Counted from the first letter of the stretch, positions 25,555 through 35,005 are shown. The stretch is 64,000 nt of DNA from Clostridiales bacterium (GCA_020859985.1 JAJBVD010000062.1:79155-143154), one strand, 5' to 3'. Numbers and translations: made by a program. The notes: generated by a model from the sequence alone, not told the origin.

Positions 25555-28500
25555 TCAGACCATTCTGCGCCTTCTCCATACGCCCCATCCGAGCAGCGCG
25601 AGTGACGCACCCATCAGCAGCATATAGCCAAACAGCGGTGTGTCATCTCCGGTCTGTACCGACGTTGTCTCACCGGATACGGAGCCATTGTCATCCACCG
25701 TATACGAAGATGTATCCGTCAGCAGGTCTGCTGATGTCGAATTCAGTATCGAATCCCAGTCATCACTCGACGTAGAGCCATATACAGAATTCAGCAAAAT
25801 CGTCTGTATAGACAGATTATCCTGCGTAAACGCCGCCGTCGCGTTGACTACCTTAATCTGATAGCCAAAGGATCTCTGATCCGTAATTACGTTGCCGTCC
25901 TTATCCACCTCAGCGACGTAAATCGTCACACCGGAAGCAGTACCTATATTCAATGTCAGCTTCAGTGTTTTCTCACTCGCATTGTCCAGTGTCAGCGCAA
26001 TCGGATCCGCATAGAGCTCTGTAAGAGCTGCATCTTTGAACAGGCCCGCATAGAACGTCTCGCTCACGGCTTTCTGCGTAGTTCCCTCATAAACGCGCTT
26101 GGTGATATAGAGCGTGACCTTTGACGCCTTCAGCTTATTCGTAACCGTCACGGACTGCGTACTTCCCTTTGAAATGGTGACGGTTGGCTTGTCTACCGAT
26201 ACCACGTAGGAGAATGTAGAGTCGTCCGTGATGCGGTTGCCGCTTGCATCCACTTCGGCAATGTAATACGTCATGCTGTTCTCACCGGAAAGCAGGATCC
26301 GTCTGCGCACCGTAGCCGAGGAAGCGTTCGAAAGACTCATCTTCACAATAGTCGGCGTATCACTGTAGTCTGAATTACGATAAATTCCGATGTAGAATGT
26401 ATTCGTCACTGCCTCTGCTGTTCCCGAAGAATCCGTCACGTTCAGCGTCAGGGACAGAGTTCCGGTATAGCGATATCCGCCGGGCAGCGATTTGTAGACA
26501 TTCTGCACCACCATGCTGCGCGTTGTTTCCGACATGGTCACCTTTCCGCTGTTCGTATAGCGGATCGTAAGGGAGCTTGTCGATGTTTTCACAATACCAT
26601 ACTGATCCGTCTCCGACAGATAATATACGCCGTTCTGCGTCAGATTTGAGAACGTCACAGTCCCCGTAAAGCCGCTCACATCCAGTGACACTACATTGCT
26701 GACCTTTTTGGTGCGGGCAGAATCAGAGAACAGAGCAAAGTAATACGTGTACGCCCCCTTTGCCTGATAGGTGCCCGACGTTGTATCATAAGCATAGACC
26801 TGATAATCTCCCACGTACACCTGCTTGGTAACCGTAAGCTTGTAGCCCGTTGAGGCCGTCGTAGAATTTTCAATCGCTACCTCTGTCGTACAGCCGCGCA
26901 CCACGGTAAATTCCACATCCGGTACCGGCGTATACCCATCAGGCGCCGTGATCTCCGTCAGATAATAGGTCCCGCCGTCTTCCAGCGCATTGGTCCACAC
27001 AATCTCTGTCTCGCCGGAGGTAAAGGTCTTACTGCCTGCCGTACTGACTTCATAAATATTGCCCGAGCTGTCCTTGATTGCCAGCTTCGCGCCTGAGAGC
27101 AGGCCGCCATCCGAAGCGTCCCGCACACTGATCTTTATGGTTGAATCATTCAGCTGATTCTGTACTGTCACAGATGCAGCCGTATCACCGCATTTCACTG
27201 TCACTGCATTTGCGCTTGTGTCCGGATAGGACACATTATAAGCAAAACCGTTTTCCCCGCCGGTCACAGCCGCACCGGTGCTGTCCGTCTCTCCTATATA
27301 GAAGGTCTGCTCCGCAGCTGTCGCTTTCAGATAAACGGTCGCCGTCTGCGTACTGCCGCCATCCATGGAAATCGCAATCGGCGTACTGTTCGCCGCGGTC
27401 GTCAAGGCCGAATCAGTGTAAGCACTCACGCTCTGTGTCCGGTCCGCATCCGAGTAAACATTCACATAGAACGTCTCACTCCCTGTCAAAGCCGCGCCGG
27501 CGCGATCAAGGACATTCAGAGTAACGGTCAATGGTACCACGTAGTAAAACGTATCCTCCGGCAGAGATCCGGTGTATTGATACTGCAGGTCTGCGGTTTT
27601 TTCCGTCTCATTCTCCGCAAGCGTCACTTCAAGGGGTTCCACATATGGGGATGCAGATGAAGACAACAGGTTCCCGTCCTTATCTGTCGCCGCCACGTAA
27701 TATGTGCCGGCCGTCAGAGCATCGAACACTACACTGCCGCTCGCTGTCTTCCCCGCAGAAATCGTCAGTGTCTTCACTTCACTGGCCAGCTTCAGGGTGG
27801 TGGAGGATGTCGCCGCCGGAGATTCTGACACTGCTGACACACCAGATATCACCTCCGGGGACTCTGACACCGCTAACACACCGGCTGTCGCCTCCGCAGC
27901 TGCCTCCGTCTCCGCTTCTGCGACAAAGAGAGCCACGTAATACGTTACCTCCGTCTCCGCCGTCAGCACTGTTTCTCCATAAAGTGCCTGCGCAGAAACC
28001 GTGATCGCCTTATTTCCGGTTTTGCTTTCCGTTTCGCTCTCCGTCTCACTCTCGGTTTCAGCTGTCGTCTCCGGTTCTGAAGCAGCAAGCTCAGCCAGAC
28101 TCAAAATTCCCTGACCAATCGACGCCAGAAGACCGGAGTCCGCGGATACCTCTGTTTCTGTTTCTGTTTCTGTCTCTGCTTCTGTCTCAGTTTCTATAAT
28201 TTCTGCTGCATCTGTTTCAGTCTCAACTGTTTCCGTCGCTGCCGTCTCCGTCGCTGCTGCCTCTGACTCCGCTTCCGTCTCTTCTGTTTCTATTTCAGTT
28301 TCTGTCTCAGCTTCCGTCTCTTCTTCCACTCCGGTCGAGAATGCAACCCGCAGAAGCACCGCGTCCGCATCCTTTACCGTCACGGCATTCGCGTAAACCG
28401 CTCCCGAAAGCTCCCCGGCAAGCTCCACCACCGCCGCCGGTGCCAGGATCGTTCCCTGTATACCGTCGGTAAGCTTCAGCGTCCCTGTATAGTCGACATA

Positions 28501-29580
28501 CTCATCCTCTTCGAGAGCAACAAAATTGTAAATGACATCTCCAGCCTCATACGTGTCCGCGTATACAACAGTCTTTTCAGATCGTTCCATCTCATAGCCG
28601 GAGAAAGTAAGCTCCTGCTCTGCCGATTCCGCCACTATATTGACCACATAGACCATATCGGTCACATCGAGAACCTTATCATCCGATAAAGCCTCCAGCT
28701 GCGCTTCATCCAGATTGCCGTCCTCATCGGCATAAAGATTGATGACCGTGACCGATTTGGATGACCGTGCATCCGCCAGAGCAGTGGATACCTTTTTCAG
28801 ATCTGAGAGAAGAGCCTTGCCTTCATCTCCATCCAGAATCAGTTCCTCCAGATCCTGCTCTTCGCTTTCCTCTTCCGATTCTGTCTCCGCCTCGGATTCC
28901 TCCTCCGCGATCGCAGCGGCGGCAGCTGCGGCTTCTGTTTCCGTCTCCTGCTGTGCCTCAGATGTTTCCTCCGGAAGAGTCACTGTCTCCCCGACAAACA
29001 GATAAGGAAGCGCCCCTGACAGCTTTTTCACCAGATCGGTGAGCTTTAGCTTATCCCCGGAATTCTTCCGTTCAGAACGTTCGGTCTCCTCTGTCTCCTT
29101 CTCTTTCTCAGTCTTCTCCTTGCCCGACTGAGCTTCATCCGTCTCTTCTTCTGTCTGAGACGTCTCCGACTCCGTTTCAGACGCCTGTGTCTCATTCTCT
29201 GATGCCTGCGTTGCTGCTGTCTGTGCTTCCGTCGCTGCTGTCTGCGCCTCTGTTGCCTGCGTCTGTGCTTCCGTCGCTGCCTGTGTCTGCGCTTCTGTCG
29301 CCGCCTGTGTCTGCGCTTCTGTCGCCGCCTGCGTCTGTGCTTCTGTCGCTGCCTGTGTCTGTGCCTCTGTCGCCTGCGTCTGTGCTTCCGTCGCCGCCTG
29401 CGTCTGCGCCTCCGTCGCCTGTGTCTGTGCTTCTGTCGCCGCCTGCGTCTGCGCTTCCGTTACTTCCTGCGCCTCCGCTGTCTGACTTTCCTCTGCATAG
29501 CTGATGACGCCGCATTGCTGAACCAGTAAAGCTGCCGTCAGTACAAACGCCGCCATTTTTCTAAGCTTTTTCATCATCAT
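25555..29580 (-). CDS. Large sortase-anchored adhesin with choice-of-anchor A and SpaA/Cna-B-type repeats
   Basis: A 1341-residue surface protein. Signal peptide ~1-29 (FVLTAALLVQQCGVISYAEE) is followed by TEAQTQA repeats (about 30-115) and a Glu/Thr/Ser-rich zone. The choice-of-anchor A-like domain (about 300-420) has GTILAPAAVVELAGELSGAV. A second acidic stretch precedes six or so SpaA/Cna-B-like beta domains (ETFYVNVYSDADRTQ, GTYYLTEITAPDGYTPV, NGVYYLSETDQYG, MTYYIAEVDASGN), which often stiffen by isopeptide bonds. The end is SVQTGDD, a membrane helix (YMLLMGASLALLGWGVW) and RRRRMV: a sortase-B/QTGD-type sorting signal. RBS AGAGGTGA; three consecutive ATG, 29574 also possible. Confidence 0.88.
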   Translation of the reverse strand: MMMKKLRKMAAFVLTAALLVQQCGVISYAEESQTAEAQEVTEAQTQAATEAQTQATEAQTQAATEAQTQATEAQTQAATEAQTQAATEAQTQAATEAQTQAATEAQTQATEAQTAATEAQTAATQASENETQASETESETSQTEEETDEAQSGKEKTEKEKETEETERSERKNSGDKLKLTDLVKKLSGALPYLFVGETVTLPEETSEAQQETETEAAAAAAAIAEEESEAETESEEESEEQDLEELILDGDEGKALLSDLKKVSTALADARSSKSVTVINLYADEDGNLDEAQLEALSDDKVLDVTDMVYVVNIVAESAEQELTFSGYEMERSEKTVVYADTYEAGDVIYNFVALEEDEYVDYTGTLKLTDGIQGTILAPAAVVELAGELSGAVYANAVTVKDADAVLLRVAFSTGVEEETEAETETEIETEETEAESEAAATETAATETVETETDAAEIIETETEAETETETETEVSADSGLLASIGQGILSLAELAASEPETTAETESETESETESKTGNKAITVSAQALYGETVLTAETEVTYYVALFVAEAETEAAAEATAGVLAVSESPEVISGVSAVSESPAATSSTTLKLASEVKTLTISAGKTASGSVVFDALTAGTYYVAATDKDGNLLSSSASPYVEPLEVTLAENETEKTADLQYQYTGSLPEDTFYYVVPLTVTLNVLDRAGAALTGSETFYVNVYSDADRTQSVSAYTDSALTTAANSTPIAISMDGGSTQTATVYLKATAAEQTFYIGETDSTGAAVTGGENGFAYNVSYPDTSANAVTVKCGDTAASVTVQNQLNDSTIKISVRDASDGGLLSGAKLAIKDSSGNIYEVSTAGSKTFTSGETEIVWTNALEDGGTYYLTEITAPDGYTPVPDVEFTVVRGCTTEVAIENSTTASTGYKLTVTKQVYVGDYQVYAYDTTSGTYQAKGAYTYYFALFSDSARTKKVSNVVSLDVSGFTGTVTFSNLTQNGVYYLSETDQYGIVKTSTSSLTIRYTNSGKVTMSETTRSMVVQNVYKSLPGGYRYTGTLSLTLNVTDSSGTAEAVTNTFYIGIYRNSDYSDTPTIVKMSLSNASSATVRRRILLSGENSMTYYIAEVDASGNRITDDSTFSYVVSVDKPTVTISKGSTQSVTVTNKLKASKVTLYITKRVYEGTTQKAVSETFYAGLFKDAALTELYADPIALTLDNASEKTLKLTLNIGTASGVTIYVAEVDKDGNVITDQRSFGYQIKVVNATAAFTQDNLSIQTILLNSVYGSTSSDDWDSILNSTSADLLTDTSSYTVDDNGSVSGETTSVQTGDDTPLFGYMLLMGASLALLGWGVWRRRRMV

Positions 29581-29679
29581 TCACCTCTCGTTCCTGTGAA
29601 AGCGGCACGCACCGCACTTCCTGACCACGGGATTCTCCATGCCTGTCCAGCCACATCCCGGCGTAAAACCGGCATTTCG

Positions 29680-29740
29680 CATACCATATACTTTCATACG
29701 CACCTCGCAGCAGGTGCGAGGTGCTGTCCTGAACAGTTAC
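29680..29740. repeat. Dispersed repeat, right-unit type
   Basis: Runs from ATACCATATACTTTCATACG through hairpin arms GCACCTCGC and GCGAGGTGC (perfect) to TGTCCTGAACAGTTAC. It lies immediately after the upp stop and may act as its transcript end. The arms differ from the 43394 copy (GTACTTCGC/GCGAAGTAC) at the same two positions on each side. Confidence 0.75.
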
Positions 29741-29748
29741 GGCATTTC

Positions 29749-30378
29749 TTATTTCGTTCCGAAAATACGGTCGCCGGCATCCCCAAGCCCGGGTACAATA
29801 TAACCATGATCATTCAGATGATCGTCCAGCGCGCCAATATACATATCCACATCCGGATGCGCCTTCTTCATCGCCTCTATCCCTTCCGGAGCAGCGATGA
29901 TGCACATAAACCGAATGCTCTTACAGCCTTTGTCCTTCAGCATCTGGATCGCTGCCACCGCAGAACCGCCCGTGGCAAGCATCGGGTCCACCACAAACAC
30001 TTCTCTTTCATCACAATCCGCCGGGAGCTTGCAGTAATACTCCACCGGCTTTAACGTCTCCGGGTCACGGTAAAGACCGATATGTCCCACCTTTGCCGCC
30101 GGCATCATCGCCAGCATACCATCTACCATGCCGAGACCGGCGCGGAGAATCGGGACGACCGCAAGCTTTTTCCCGCTCAGCTCTTTCACAGTCGTCTTCG
30201 AGATCGGCGTCTCAATCTCGACATCCTGCAGCTTCAGGTCGCGCGTCGCCTCATAACACATATACATGGCGATCTCGCCGATCATCGCCCGGAAATCCCG
30301 GGATCCTGTCTCTTTTCTCCGTATAATACCTATCTTGTGCTGAATCACCGGATGATCCATGATCACTATCTTCTGCAT
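29749..30378 (-). CDS. upp: Uracil phosphoribosyltransferase
   Basis: A 209-residue enzyme converting uracil and PRPP to UMP (pyrimidine salvage). It begins [20 protein letters not shown], with [19 protein letters not shown], the PRPP loop [11 protein letters not shown] and the C-terminal [13 protein letters not shown]. The start at 30378 follows GGAGGAG; upstream in-frame codons are untranslated leader. It ends the tsaC-PTP-rpiB-upp series, the same order as ywlC-ywlE-ywlF-(glyA)-upp in Bacillus. Confidence 0.96.
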   Translation of the reverse strand: MQKIVIMDHPVIQHKIGIIRRKETGSRDFRAMIGEIAMYMCYEATRDLKLQDVEIETPISKTTVKELSGKKLAVVPILRAGLGMVDGMLAMMPAAKVGHIGLYRDPETLKPVEYYCKLPADCDEREVFVVDPMLATGGSAVAAIQMLKDKGCKSIRFMCIIAAPEGIEAMKKAHPDVDMYIGALDDHLNDHGYIVPGLGDAGDRIFGTK

Positions 30379-30580
30379 TTTTTCTCCTCCTGCTGTAAGT
30401 ACTCCCTCGTTGTCGGTTTTCCTGAACGCAGCCCGTCCTGATCTATACAAAACGCATGCTGCATCGCTTCCGTGCTCCCGCTTCATCATCATATCACGAG
30501 CCATTTTCATTTATCATATCACGGAAACGTGTTCAAATCTTTGTATAATTCTTAAATTTTTATGTCCGTCCTGAAGCCCT

Positions 30581-30612
30581 GTTACTATTCACAGCTGCGC
30601 TGTGAATGTAAC
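30581..30612. repeat. Strong inverted repeat between upp and rpiB
   Basis: GTTACTATTCACAGC, loop TGC, then GCTGTGAATGTAAC; arms pair fully except for one bulged T. No T run follows on either strand. It may be another member of the family with GTTAC/GTAAC ends. Confidence 0.6.
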
Positions 30613-30650
30613 GAATCCCTGCTCTTTCAGGCCATTCCGGATTGCATTTC

Positions 30651-31082
30651 TCAATCCTCATCAATCATCCGCACCCTGCGTGCATGGCGTTCCGCCCCGG
30701 AAAACGGCGTTTCAAGGAAAGTCTCCGTAATTTTCACCGCAAGCCCCGGGCCAACAACCCGTGCTCCCATGCAAAGAACATTCGCGTCATTGTGCATCCG
30801 GGTAGCTTCCGCGCTGAAGCAGTCGCCGCAAAGAGCAGCACGGATTCCCTTAAAACGATTGGCCGTCATCGACATACCGATGCCCGTCCCGCAGATCAGG
30901 ATTCCCTTTTCTGCCCGCTCTGATAAAATCTCCTGTACAACCGCTTTTGCATAAACAGGATAATCCACCGCGTCCGCGGACCAGGTCCCACAATCCTTAT
31001 AAGCGATGCCCTTCTCATCCAGATACTTTAAAATCTCCAGCTTCAACGCATATCCTGCCTGATCACAACCCACTGCTAACAT
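30651..31082 (-). CDS. rpiB: Ribose 5-phosphate isomerase B
   Basis: A 143-residue RpiB/LacAB-family sugar-phosphate isomerase, pentose phosphate pathway. The catalytic Cys is in GILICGTGIGMSM, ring-opening His in RMHNDANVLCMGARV, and phosphate-binding Arg in ERHARRVRMI; CGTWSADAVDYP is typical. One departure: the usual GCDHAG reads GCDQAG, so the phosphate-side His is Gln. The gene overlaps the phosphatase homologue by 7 nt. It can feed xylulose-5-phosphate metabolism from xylB. Confidence 0.92.
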   Translation of the reverse strand: MLAVGCDQAGYALKLEILKYLDEKGIAYKDCGTWSADAVDYPVYAKAVVQEILSERAEKGILICGTGIGMSMTANRFKGIRAALCGDCFSAEATRMHNDANVLCMGARVVGPGLAVKITETFLETPFSGAERHARRVRMIDED

Positions 31083-31543
31083 AATAATTCCTCCTCATTT
31101 AATTGTACAACCAACTTTTTAATCAGTGTCTCCAACACCGAATAGCATTGCCCATAATCCGCGAGAGAGCCGCCGTATGGATTCTCCGGTCCTTCCTCCT
31201 CGCCGACAAAGTGATGAAGGACCTGCACCAGATCCTCGTATTCCGCCCCGAAGCTCTCCAATACCTTTTCCCGGGCTTCATCGGTAAAGGTCAGCATCAG
31301 AGTCCTTTCGCCAAAATCCTCCCGCACAAGCGGGTCACTCATGTGATCCTTCATTGTCAGGCCTTTCCCCGCAAGCACGGCCTCCGCCTTGGGATTAATC
31401 GGCTCCGGAAACAGCACGACAAGCCCCTTTGACGTCACCTCCAGCTCATCCAGCAGATACTTGCTCTGCATGATCGCCTCCGCCATCGGACCGGCAGCCG
31501 TATCTGCCTGACTCACAAAAATCAGTCTGTCAAATTTTTTCAA
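31076..31543 (-). CDS. Low-molecular-weight phosphatase (YwlE-like) homologue lacking catalytic residues
   Basis: A 155-residue protein with the LMW tyrosine/arginine phosphatase fold: FVSQADTAAGPMAEAIM aligns on the P-loop region and ENPYGGSLADYGQCYSVLE on the Asp loop. The family motif CxxxxxR is absent: Cys is Ser, Arg is Ala, and the general acid Asp of DPYGGS is Asn. All three catalytic residues are therefore changed. It lies exactly where Bacillus has ywlE (protein-arginine phosphatase), between tsaC and rpiB. The frame is long and intact, so it is probably expressed as a pseudoenzyme. Its partner is unknown. Confidence 0.8.
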   Translation of the reverse strand: MKKFDRLIFVSQADTAAGPMAEAIMQSKYLLDELEVTSKGLVVLFPEPINPKAEAVLAGKGLTMKDHMSDPLVREDFGERTLMLTFTDEAREKVLESFGAEYEDLVQVLHHFVGEEEGPENPYGGSLADYGQCYSVLETLIKKLVVQLNEEELLC

Positions 31544-31558
31544 AGCTTTCCCCCCATA

Positions 31559-32605
31559 TTACACCTCAATCACCTGATGTCCGGCGGCTTTCATCAGCCG
31601 GTTCATGATCGCCGCACCCATCTGCGGCGTTTCAAAAGATTCCGAGTAGATCACCGAGACCTCCAGGTGATCGAATTCCCGCAGAATTGCGTACAAATGC
31701 TGAGCGATCGTCAATTCCTGATCCCGCGAACCAATGGTCCTGACCACCGCGTGAAAATAGCTGCCGGACGTCTCTTTCGCGGCGATCACGCCCGCTTTCC
31801 GTCCTTTCAGAGACTCCTCCGCGGTCAGCTCGTTGATCTTTTCCTGCACGCGCTGCCGTTCGCCTTCCACAATAAAAAGAGGCGCTTTCGGTGCGTAGTG
31901 GCGATATTTCATACCGGGCGCCTTCGGCCGGACGGAAGGATCTTCCGAGAGAAGCCCCCGGTCCATCCTGACCTCGCCAACCACCCTGCCGAGCATCTCC
32001 TGACTGATAAATCCCGGACGCAGGATTACCGGCACCTCTTCCGTCAGGTCAACAATCGTAGACTCCAGGCCGATGGACACAGGCCCTCCATCAATGATCA
32101 TGTCAATCACACCGTCCATGTCCTCCGCGACATGCTGTGCCGTCGTCGGACTCGGCCGTCCGGATGTATTTGCGCTCGGTGCAGCCACATACCCGCCTCC
32201 CGCACGGATCAGCGCGCATGCGATCGCATTGTCCGGCATACGCACGGCCACTGTCTGAAGTCCGCCGGTCGTCGTATATGGCACCGCATCTGACTTTTTC
32301 AAGACCATCGTAAGCGGTCCCGGCCAGAATGCGTCCGAAAGGAGCTTCGCCTGCGGCGTAAGCTCTTCCGTTATCTTCCCAATAGCCTCCCATTCGGCGA
32401 TATGAACAATCAGGGGATTGTCCGACGGCCTGCCCTTTGCCCGATAGATCTTCGCGGACGCCTCCGGATCAAGCGCATTCGCGCCAAGTCCATAGACGGT
32501 CTCTGTGGGAAAAGCCACCAGACCGCCCTGCCGCAGAATCTCTCCGGCGCGCCGGATGCCTTCCTCAGAAATACTCTCCCGCATATTTTCTATTACCGTC
32601 TCCAT
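31559..32605 (-). CDS. tsaC: L-threonylcarbamoyladenylate synthase (Sua5/YwlC)
   Basis: About 348 residues: the YrdC domain plus the C-terminal Sua5 domain. It makes threonylcarbamoyl-AMP for t6A37 of ANN-reading tRNAs. Motifs seen: VAFPTETVYGLGANALD, KGRPSDNPLIVHI, APSANTSGRPSPTTAQHV and KAPGMKYRHYAPKAP (the linker to the Sua5 domain). The ATG at 32605 is preceded by GGGAGAA; an upstream ATG (32620) is weaker. First gene of the tsaC-PTP-rpiB-upp run, with a promoter at 32666. Confidence 0.95.
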   Translation of the reverse strand: METVIENMRESISEEGIRRAGEILRQGGLVAFPTETVYGLGANALDPEASAKIYRAKGRPSDNPLIVHIAEWEAIGKITEELTPQAKLLSDAFWPGPLTMVLKKSDAVPYTTTGGLQTVAVRMPDNAIACALIRAGGGYVAAPSANTSGRPSPTTAQHVAEDMDGVIDMIIDGGPVSIGLESTIVDLTEEVPVILRPGFISQEMLGRVVGEVRMDRGLLSEDPSVRPKAPGMKYRHYAPKAPLFIVEGERQRVQEKINELTAEESLKGRKAGVIAAKETSGSYFHAVVRTIGSRDQELTIAQHLYAILREFDHLEVSVIYSESFETPQMGAAIMNRLMKAAGHQVIEV

Positions 32606-32665
32606 GCCCTGTTCTCCCATTATGAGCTGATAACCGTATTATGCCACTACAGTCTCATTTCAGAC

Positions 32666-32694
32666 AGTATACCACCATAAGCATTTTTTTGAAA
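32666..32694 (-). promoter_or_regulatory. Promoter of the tsaC operon
   Basis: Minus strand TTTCAA (32689-32694), 17-nt spacer, TATACT (32666-32671). It is divergent from the S1-domain gene promoter. Confidence 0.55.
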
Positions 32695-32721
32695 CTATTT
32701 TTATTATTTTCTCTTTTTTCT

Positions 32722-32751
32722 GTGTTCAAAAAAGAAAAGCTGTGATAGAAT
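32722..32751 (+). promoter_or_regulatory. Extended -10 promoter of the S1-domain gene
   Basis: TGATAGAAT (TG at 32743-32744, TAGAAT 32746-32751) with a weak -35. The 57-nt leader holds a GC-rich imperfect hairpin near GTCCGGCGAAGCCCGGCG. Confidence 0.45.
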
Positions 32752-32808
32752 AAAACCATTCAGGCGTCCGGCGAAGCCCGGCGCAAGCGTCAGGAGGAAA
32801 CATAAGTT

Positions 32809-33942
32809 ATGAGCGAAGAAGAGAAAGTACTTGCACAGGAAACAGAAGGTGCGGCAGCAGAAGCTACGGAAGCTGAACCGGAGGCCGCAGCTGCGGAAGA
32901 AGTGACAGCAGATACACCGGTATCAGAAGCTGCTGTTGCGGAAGCTACGGAAGCAGAGCCAACAGCGGAAACCGCGGAAGCAGAAGCTGCTGAGCCGGCT
33001 GCGGGAACCGCTGAGTCCGGGAGCGCGCCGGCCGCACAGGAAGCACCTGCAGAGACCATGGCGGATTTTGACGAGGCAATCACAGCTTCCATGAAGCCGA
33101 TCCACGAGGGTGACATTCTTAAGGGAACGGTCATCGGCGTTTCTGACGAAGAGCTGACTGTTGATCTCGGTATCTATACGGACGGCATCGTGCGCCGGGA
33201 AGACGCCAGTGATGATCCAAACTTCACCTTCCGTGATTTCGAGATCGGACAGGAGATTTCCGCCACCGTCATCCGACGTGACAACGCACAGGGACGTATC
33301 CAGCTTTCCCTGAAGGCAGCGGCAGCCGTACTTGGCTGGGAGCGTTTGCAGCAGCTCGAAAAGGATCAGTCCAACATCACCGTCAAGATCAACGAGGCCG
33401 TCAAGGGCGGCGTGACCACCTATGTTGAAGGCATCCGCGGATTTATTCCGGCTTCCAAGCTTTCCCTCTCTTACGTGGAGAATCTTGACGAGTTCGTTGG
33501 CAAAGAGATCGAGGTCCGCGTCATCACCGCAGAGCCGGAAGGCAAGCGTCTGGTACTCTCCGCACGAGATATTCTCCGTGAAAAGGAACAGGAAGAGCGC
33601 AAACAGCGCATCTCCAATGTCGAAGTCGGACTTGTGGCAGAGGGCGTCGTGGAGACAATCAAGGATTACGGTGCATTTATCAATCTGGGGAAGGGTTTAA
33701 GCGGTCTGGTGCACGTCTCCCAGATCAGCCAGCAGCGTATCAAACATCCGGGCGCGGTGCTCAAGGAAGGCCAGACGGTCAAGGTCAAGGTCATTGCGGT
33801 GAAGGACGGCAAGATCAGCCTCAGCATGAAGGCGCTGGAGGACGTAGCCGCTCAGGAGATCGAGGAAGAGACCTACAAGATGCCAAAGGCAGAAAGCGCG
33901 ACCACCTCACTCGCTTCCTTATTTAAGAACATTAAGCTATGA
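32809..33942 (+). CDS. S1 RNA-binding domain protein (S1-like)
   Basis: A 377-residue protein. The N-terminal ~85 residues are Ala/Glu-rich and disordered. Three S1 OB-fold domains follow: about 100-170 (GDILKGTVIGVSDEELTVDL), 180-255 (VKGGVTTYVEGIRGFIP) and 272-345 (VGLVAEGVVETIKDYGAFIN, GLVHVSQIS). It resembles shortened ribosomal S1 of Clostridia, which binds mRNA near the ribosome. The start at 32809 follows AGGAGGAAA. It is monocistronic, with a terminator at 34041. Confidence 0.88.
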   Translation: MSEEEKVLAQETEGAAAEATEAEPEAAAAEEVTADTPVSEAAVAEATEAEPTAETAEAEAAEPAAGTAESGSAPAAQEAPAETMADFDEAITASMKPIHEGDILKGTVIGVSDEELTVDLGIYTDGIVRREDASDDPNFTFRDFEIGQEISATVIRRDNAQGRIQLSLKAAAAVLGWERLQQLEKDQSNITVKINEAVKGGVTTYVEGIRGFIPASKLSLSYVENLDEFVGKEIEVRVITAEPEGKRLVLSARDILREKEQEERKQRISNVEVGLVAEGVVETIKDYGAFINLGKGLSGLVHVSQISQQRIKHPGAVLKEGQTVKVKVIAVKDGKISLSMKALEDVAAQEIEEETYKMPKAESATTSLASLFKNIKL

Positions 33943-34040
33943 TCCTGCATGCTCAGAGAAGCTTTTCTCTGGTGGATAAGACCATATCAGGCGATATCCA
34001 TAGCAATGCATAGACAGGGCAGAGAGCAGCCAGAAAAAAT

Positions 34041-34086
34041 CGGCGGAGGATTACCGGATGGTAAGCTTCCGCCGTTTCCGTTTCGG
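34041..34086 (+). terminator. Terminator after the S1-domain gene
   Basis: CGGCGGA and TCCGCCG arms, extended inward by TTACC/GGTAA, then TTTCCGTTTC. It also faces the convergent cwlD end. Confidence 0.75.
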
Positions 34087-34092
34087 TTGTTG

Positions 34093-34848
34093 CTAAGCGA
34101 GCGCCCCCAGATATGCCAGTATCCCGTCACAGATGGCCTGTGCCACCTGATCCTGATATTCTGCATCCTGCAGCAGGGCTTCCTCTTCCGGATTTGTCAG
34201 AAATCCGCATTCCACGATCACCGTCGTGCTGACGGAGCGCTTCAATATGTAATACGTCGTATTCCCTTTCTGTGTCCGCGGCCGCTCAATCGCAAGCTCC
34301 GTATTCAGACTCTCCTGAATCGCGGCAGCCAGCTTCTCTCCCTCAGCAGATTGTTCAAAGTAAAACACCTGAGGTCCTCTGACCGACGAATCTTCCGGAT
34401 AGCTGTTCTGGTGGATACTGACCGTCAAAACGGGATTCTCCTCCGCAATCCGCGCGACGCGGCGCTCCATATCCTGTGCCTTTTTATTCGAAGCATCCGC
34501 GTCATAGAGTCCATCCTCTGTTTCACGGGTCAGCACCACTTCATACCCCTCTGCCTCCAACAGTGAGGCAAGCTTTTGCGCATAGACCAGATTCAGTTCT
34601 TTCTCACTGGCTCCGCTTGCCCCTACCATGCCGGAATCCATTCCCCCATGTCCCGGATCAATGACAATCCGCCCGGAATTCACAGAATCCGCTGTTTCCG
34701 CATCCCCCTGTGTCTTAGCCGCACGATGCCGCGCCTCATAAGCGGGCAGCAGCACCGCTGTCGCAAACAGCACAAGGATCATAAAATACTGGAACAGCTT
34801 TATCGCCCTTTGTTTTTGCTCCCGTTTTTTCTTTTCGTTGTCCTCCAT
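34093..34848 (-). CDS. cwlD: N-acetylmuramoyl-L-alanine amidase, CwlD type
   Basis: A 251-residue Amidase_3 enzyme. One N-terminal membrane helix (LFQYFMILVLFATAVLLPAY) serves as anchor or signal. Zinc ligands and catalytic Glu lie in VIDPGHGGMDSG (His), ASEKELNL (Glu), VSIHQNSYPED (His) and VIVECGFLTNPEEE (Glu). It cleaves the amide between muramic acid and L-Ala; the CwlD subgroup forms muramic-delta-lactam in spore cortex. The size and PQVFYFEQSAEG segment fit CwlD. Start at 34848 (GTG 3 codons upstream possible); the ribosome-binding site is weak. Confidence 0.87.
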   Translation of the reverse strand: MEDNEKKKREQKQRAIKLFQYFMILVLFATAVLLPAYEARHRAAKTQGDAETADSVNSGRIVIDPGHGGMDSGMVGASGASEKELNLVYAQKLASLLEAEGYEVVLTRETEDGLYDADASNKKAQDMERRVARIAEENPVLTVSIHQNSYPEDSSVRGPQVFYFEQSAEGEKLAAAIQESLNTELAIERPRTQKGNTTYYILKRSVSTTVIVECGFLTNPEEEALLQDAEYQDQVAQAICDGILAYLGALA

Positions 34849-34959
34849 GCTTTGCACACTCTGACCGAAAATCTTTATCAGTCCATTTTATGCAGAACGT
34901 CTGATAAAAAGAATATCGAATGCGTCTCAGAAAATTATCCGGCCGCAGGGTGAAAAGCA

Positions 34960-35005
34960 GGAAAACAAAATCCCGGTCCGTATGGTCTTATCATACGAAC
35001 CGGGA
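34960..35005 (-). terminator. Terminator of the NlpC/P60 gene
   Basis: Minus strand TCCCGGTTCGTATGA and CCATACGGACCGGGA pair almost fully (loop TAAGA), followed by TTTTGTTTTCC. Confidence 0.85.

Noticed and set aside
27141..29504. Several plus-strand frames rich in Pro/Ser/Leu
   Set aside because: They are shadows of the low-complexity Thr/Glu/Ala repeats of the adhesin on the minus strand.
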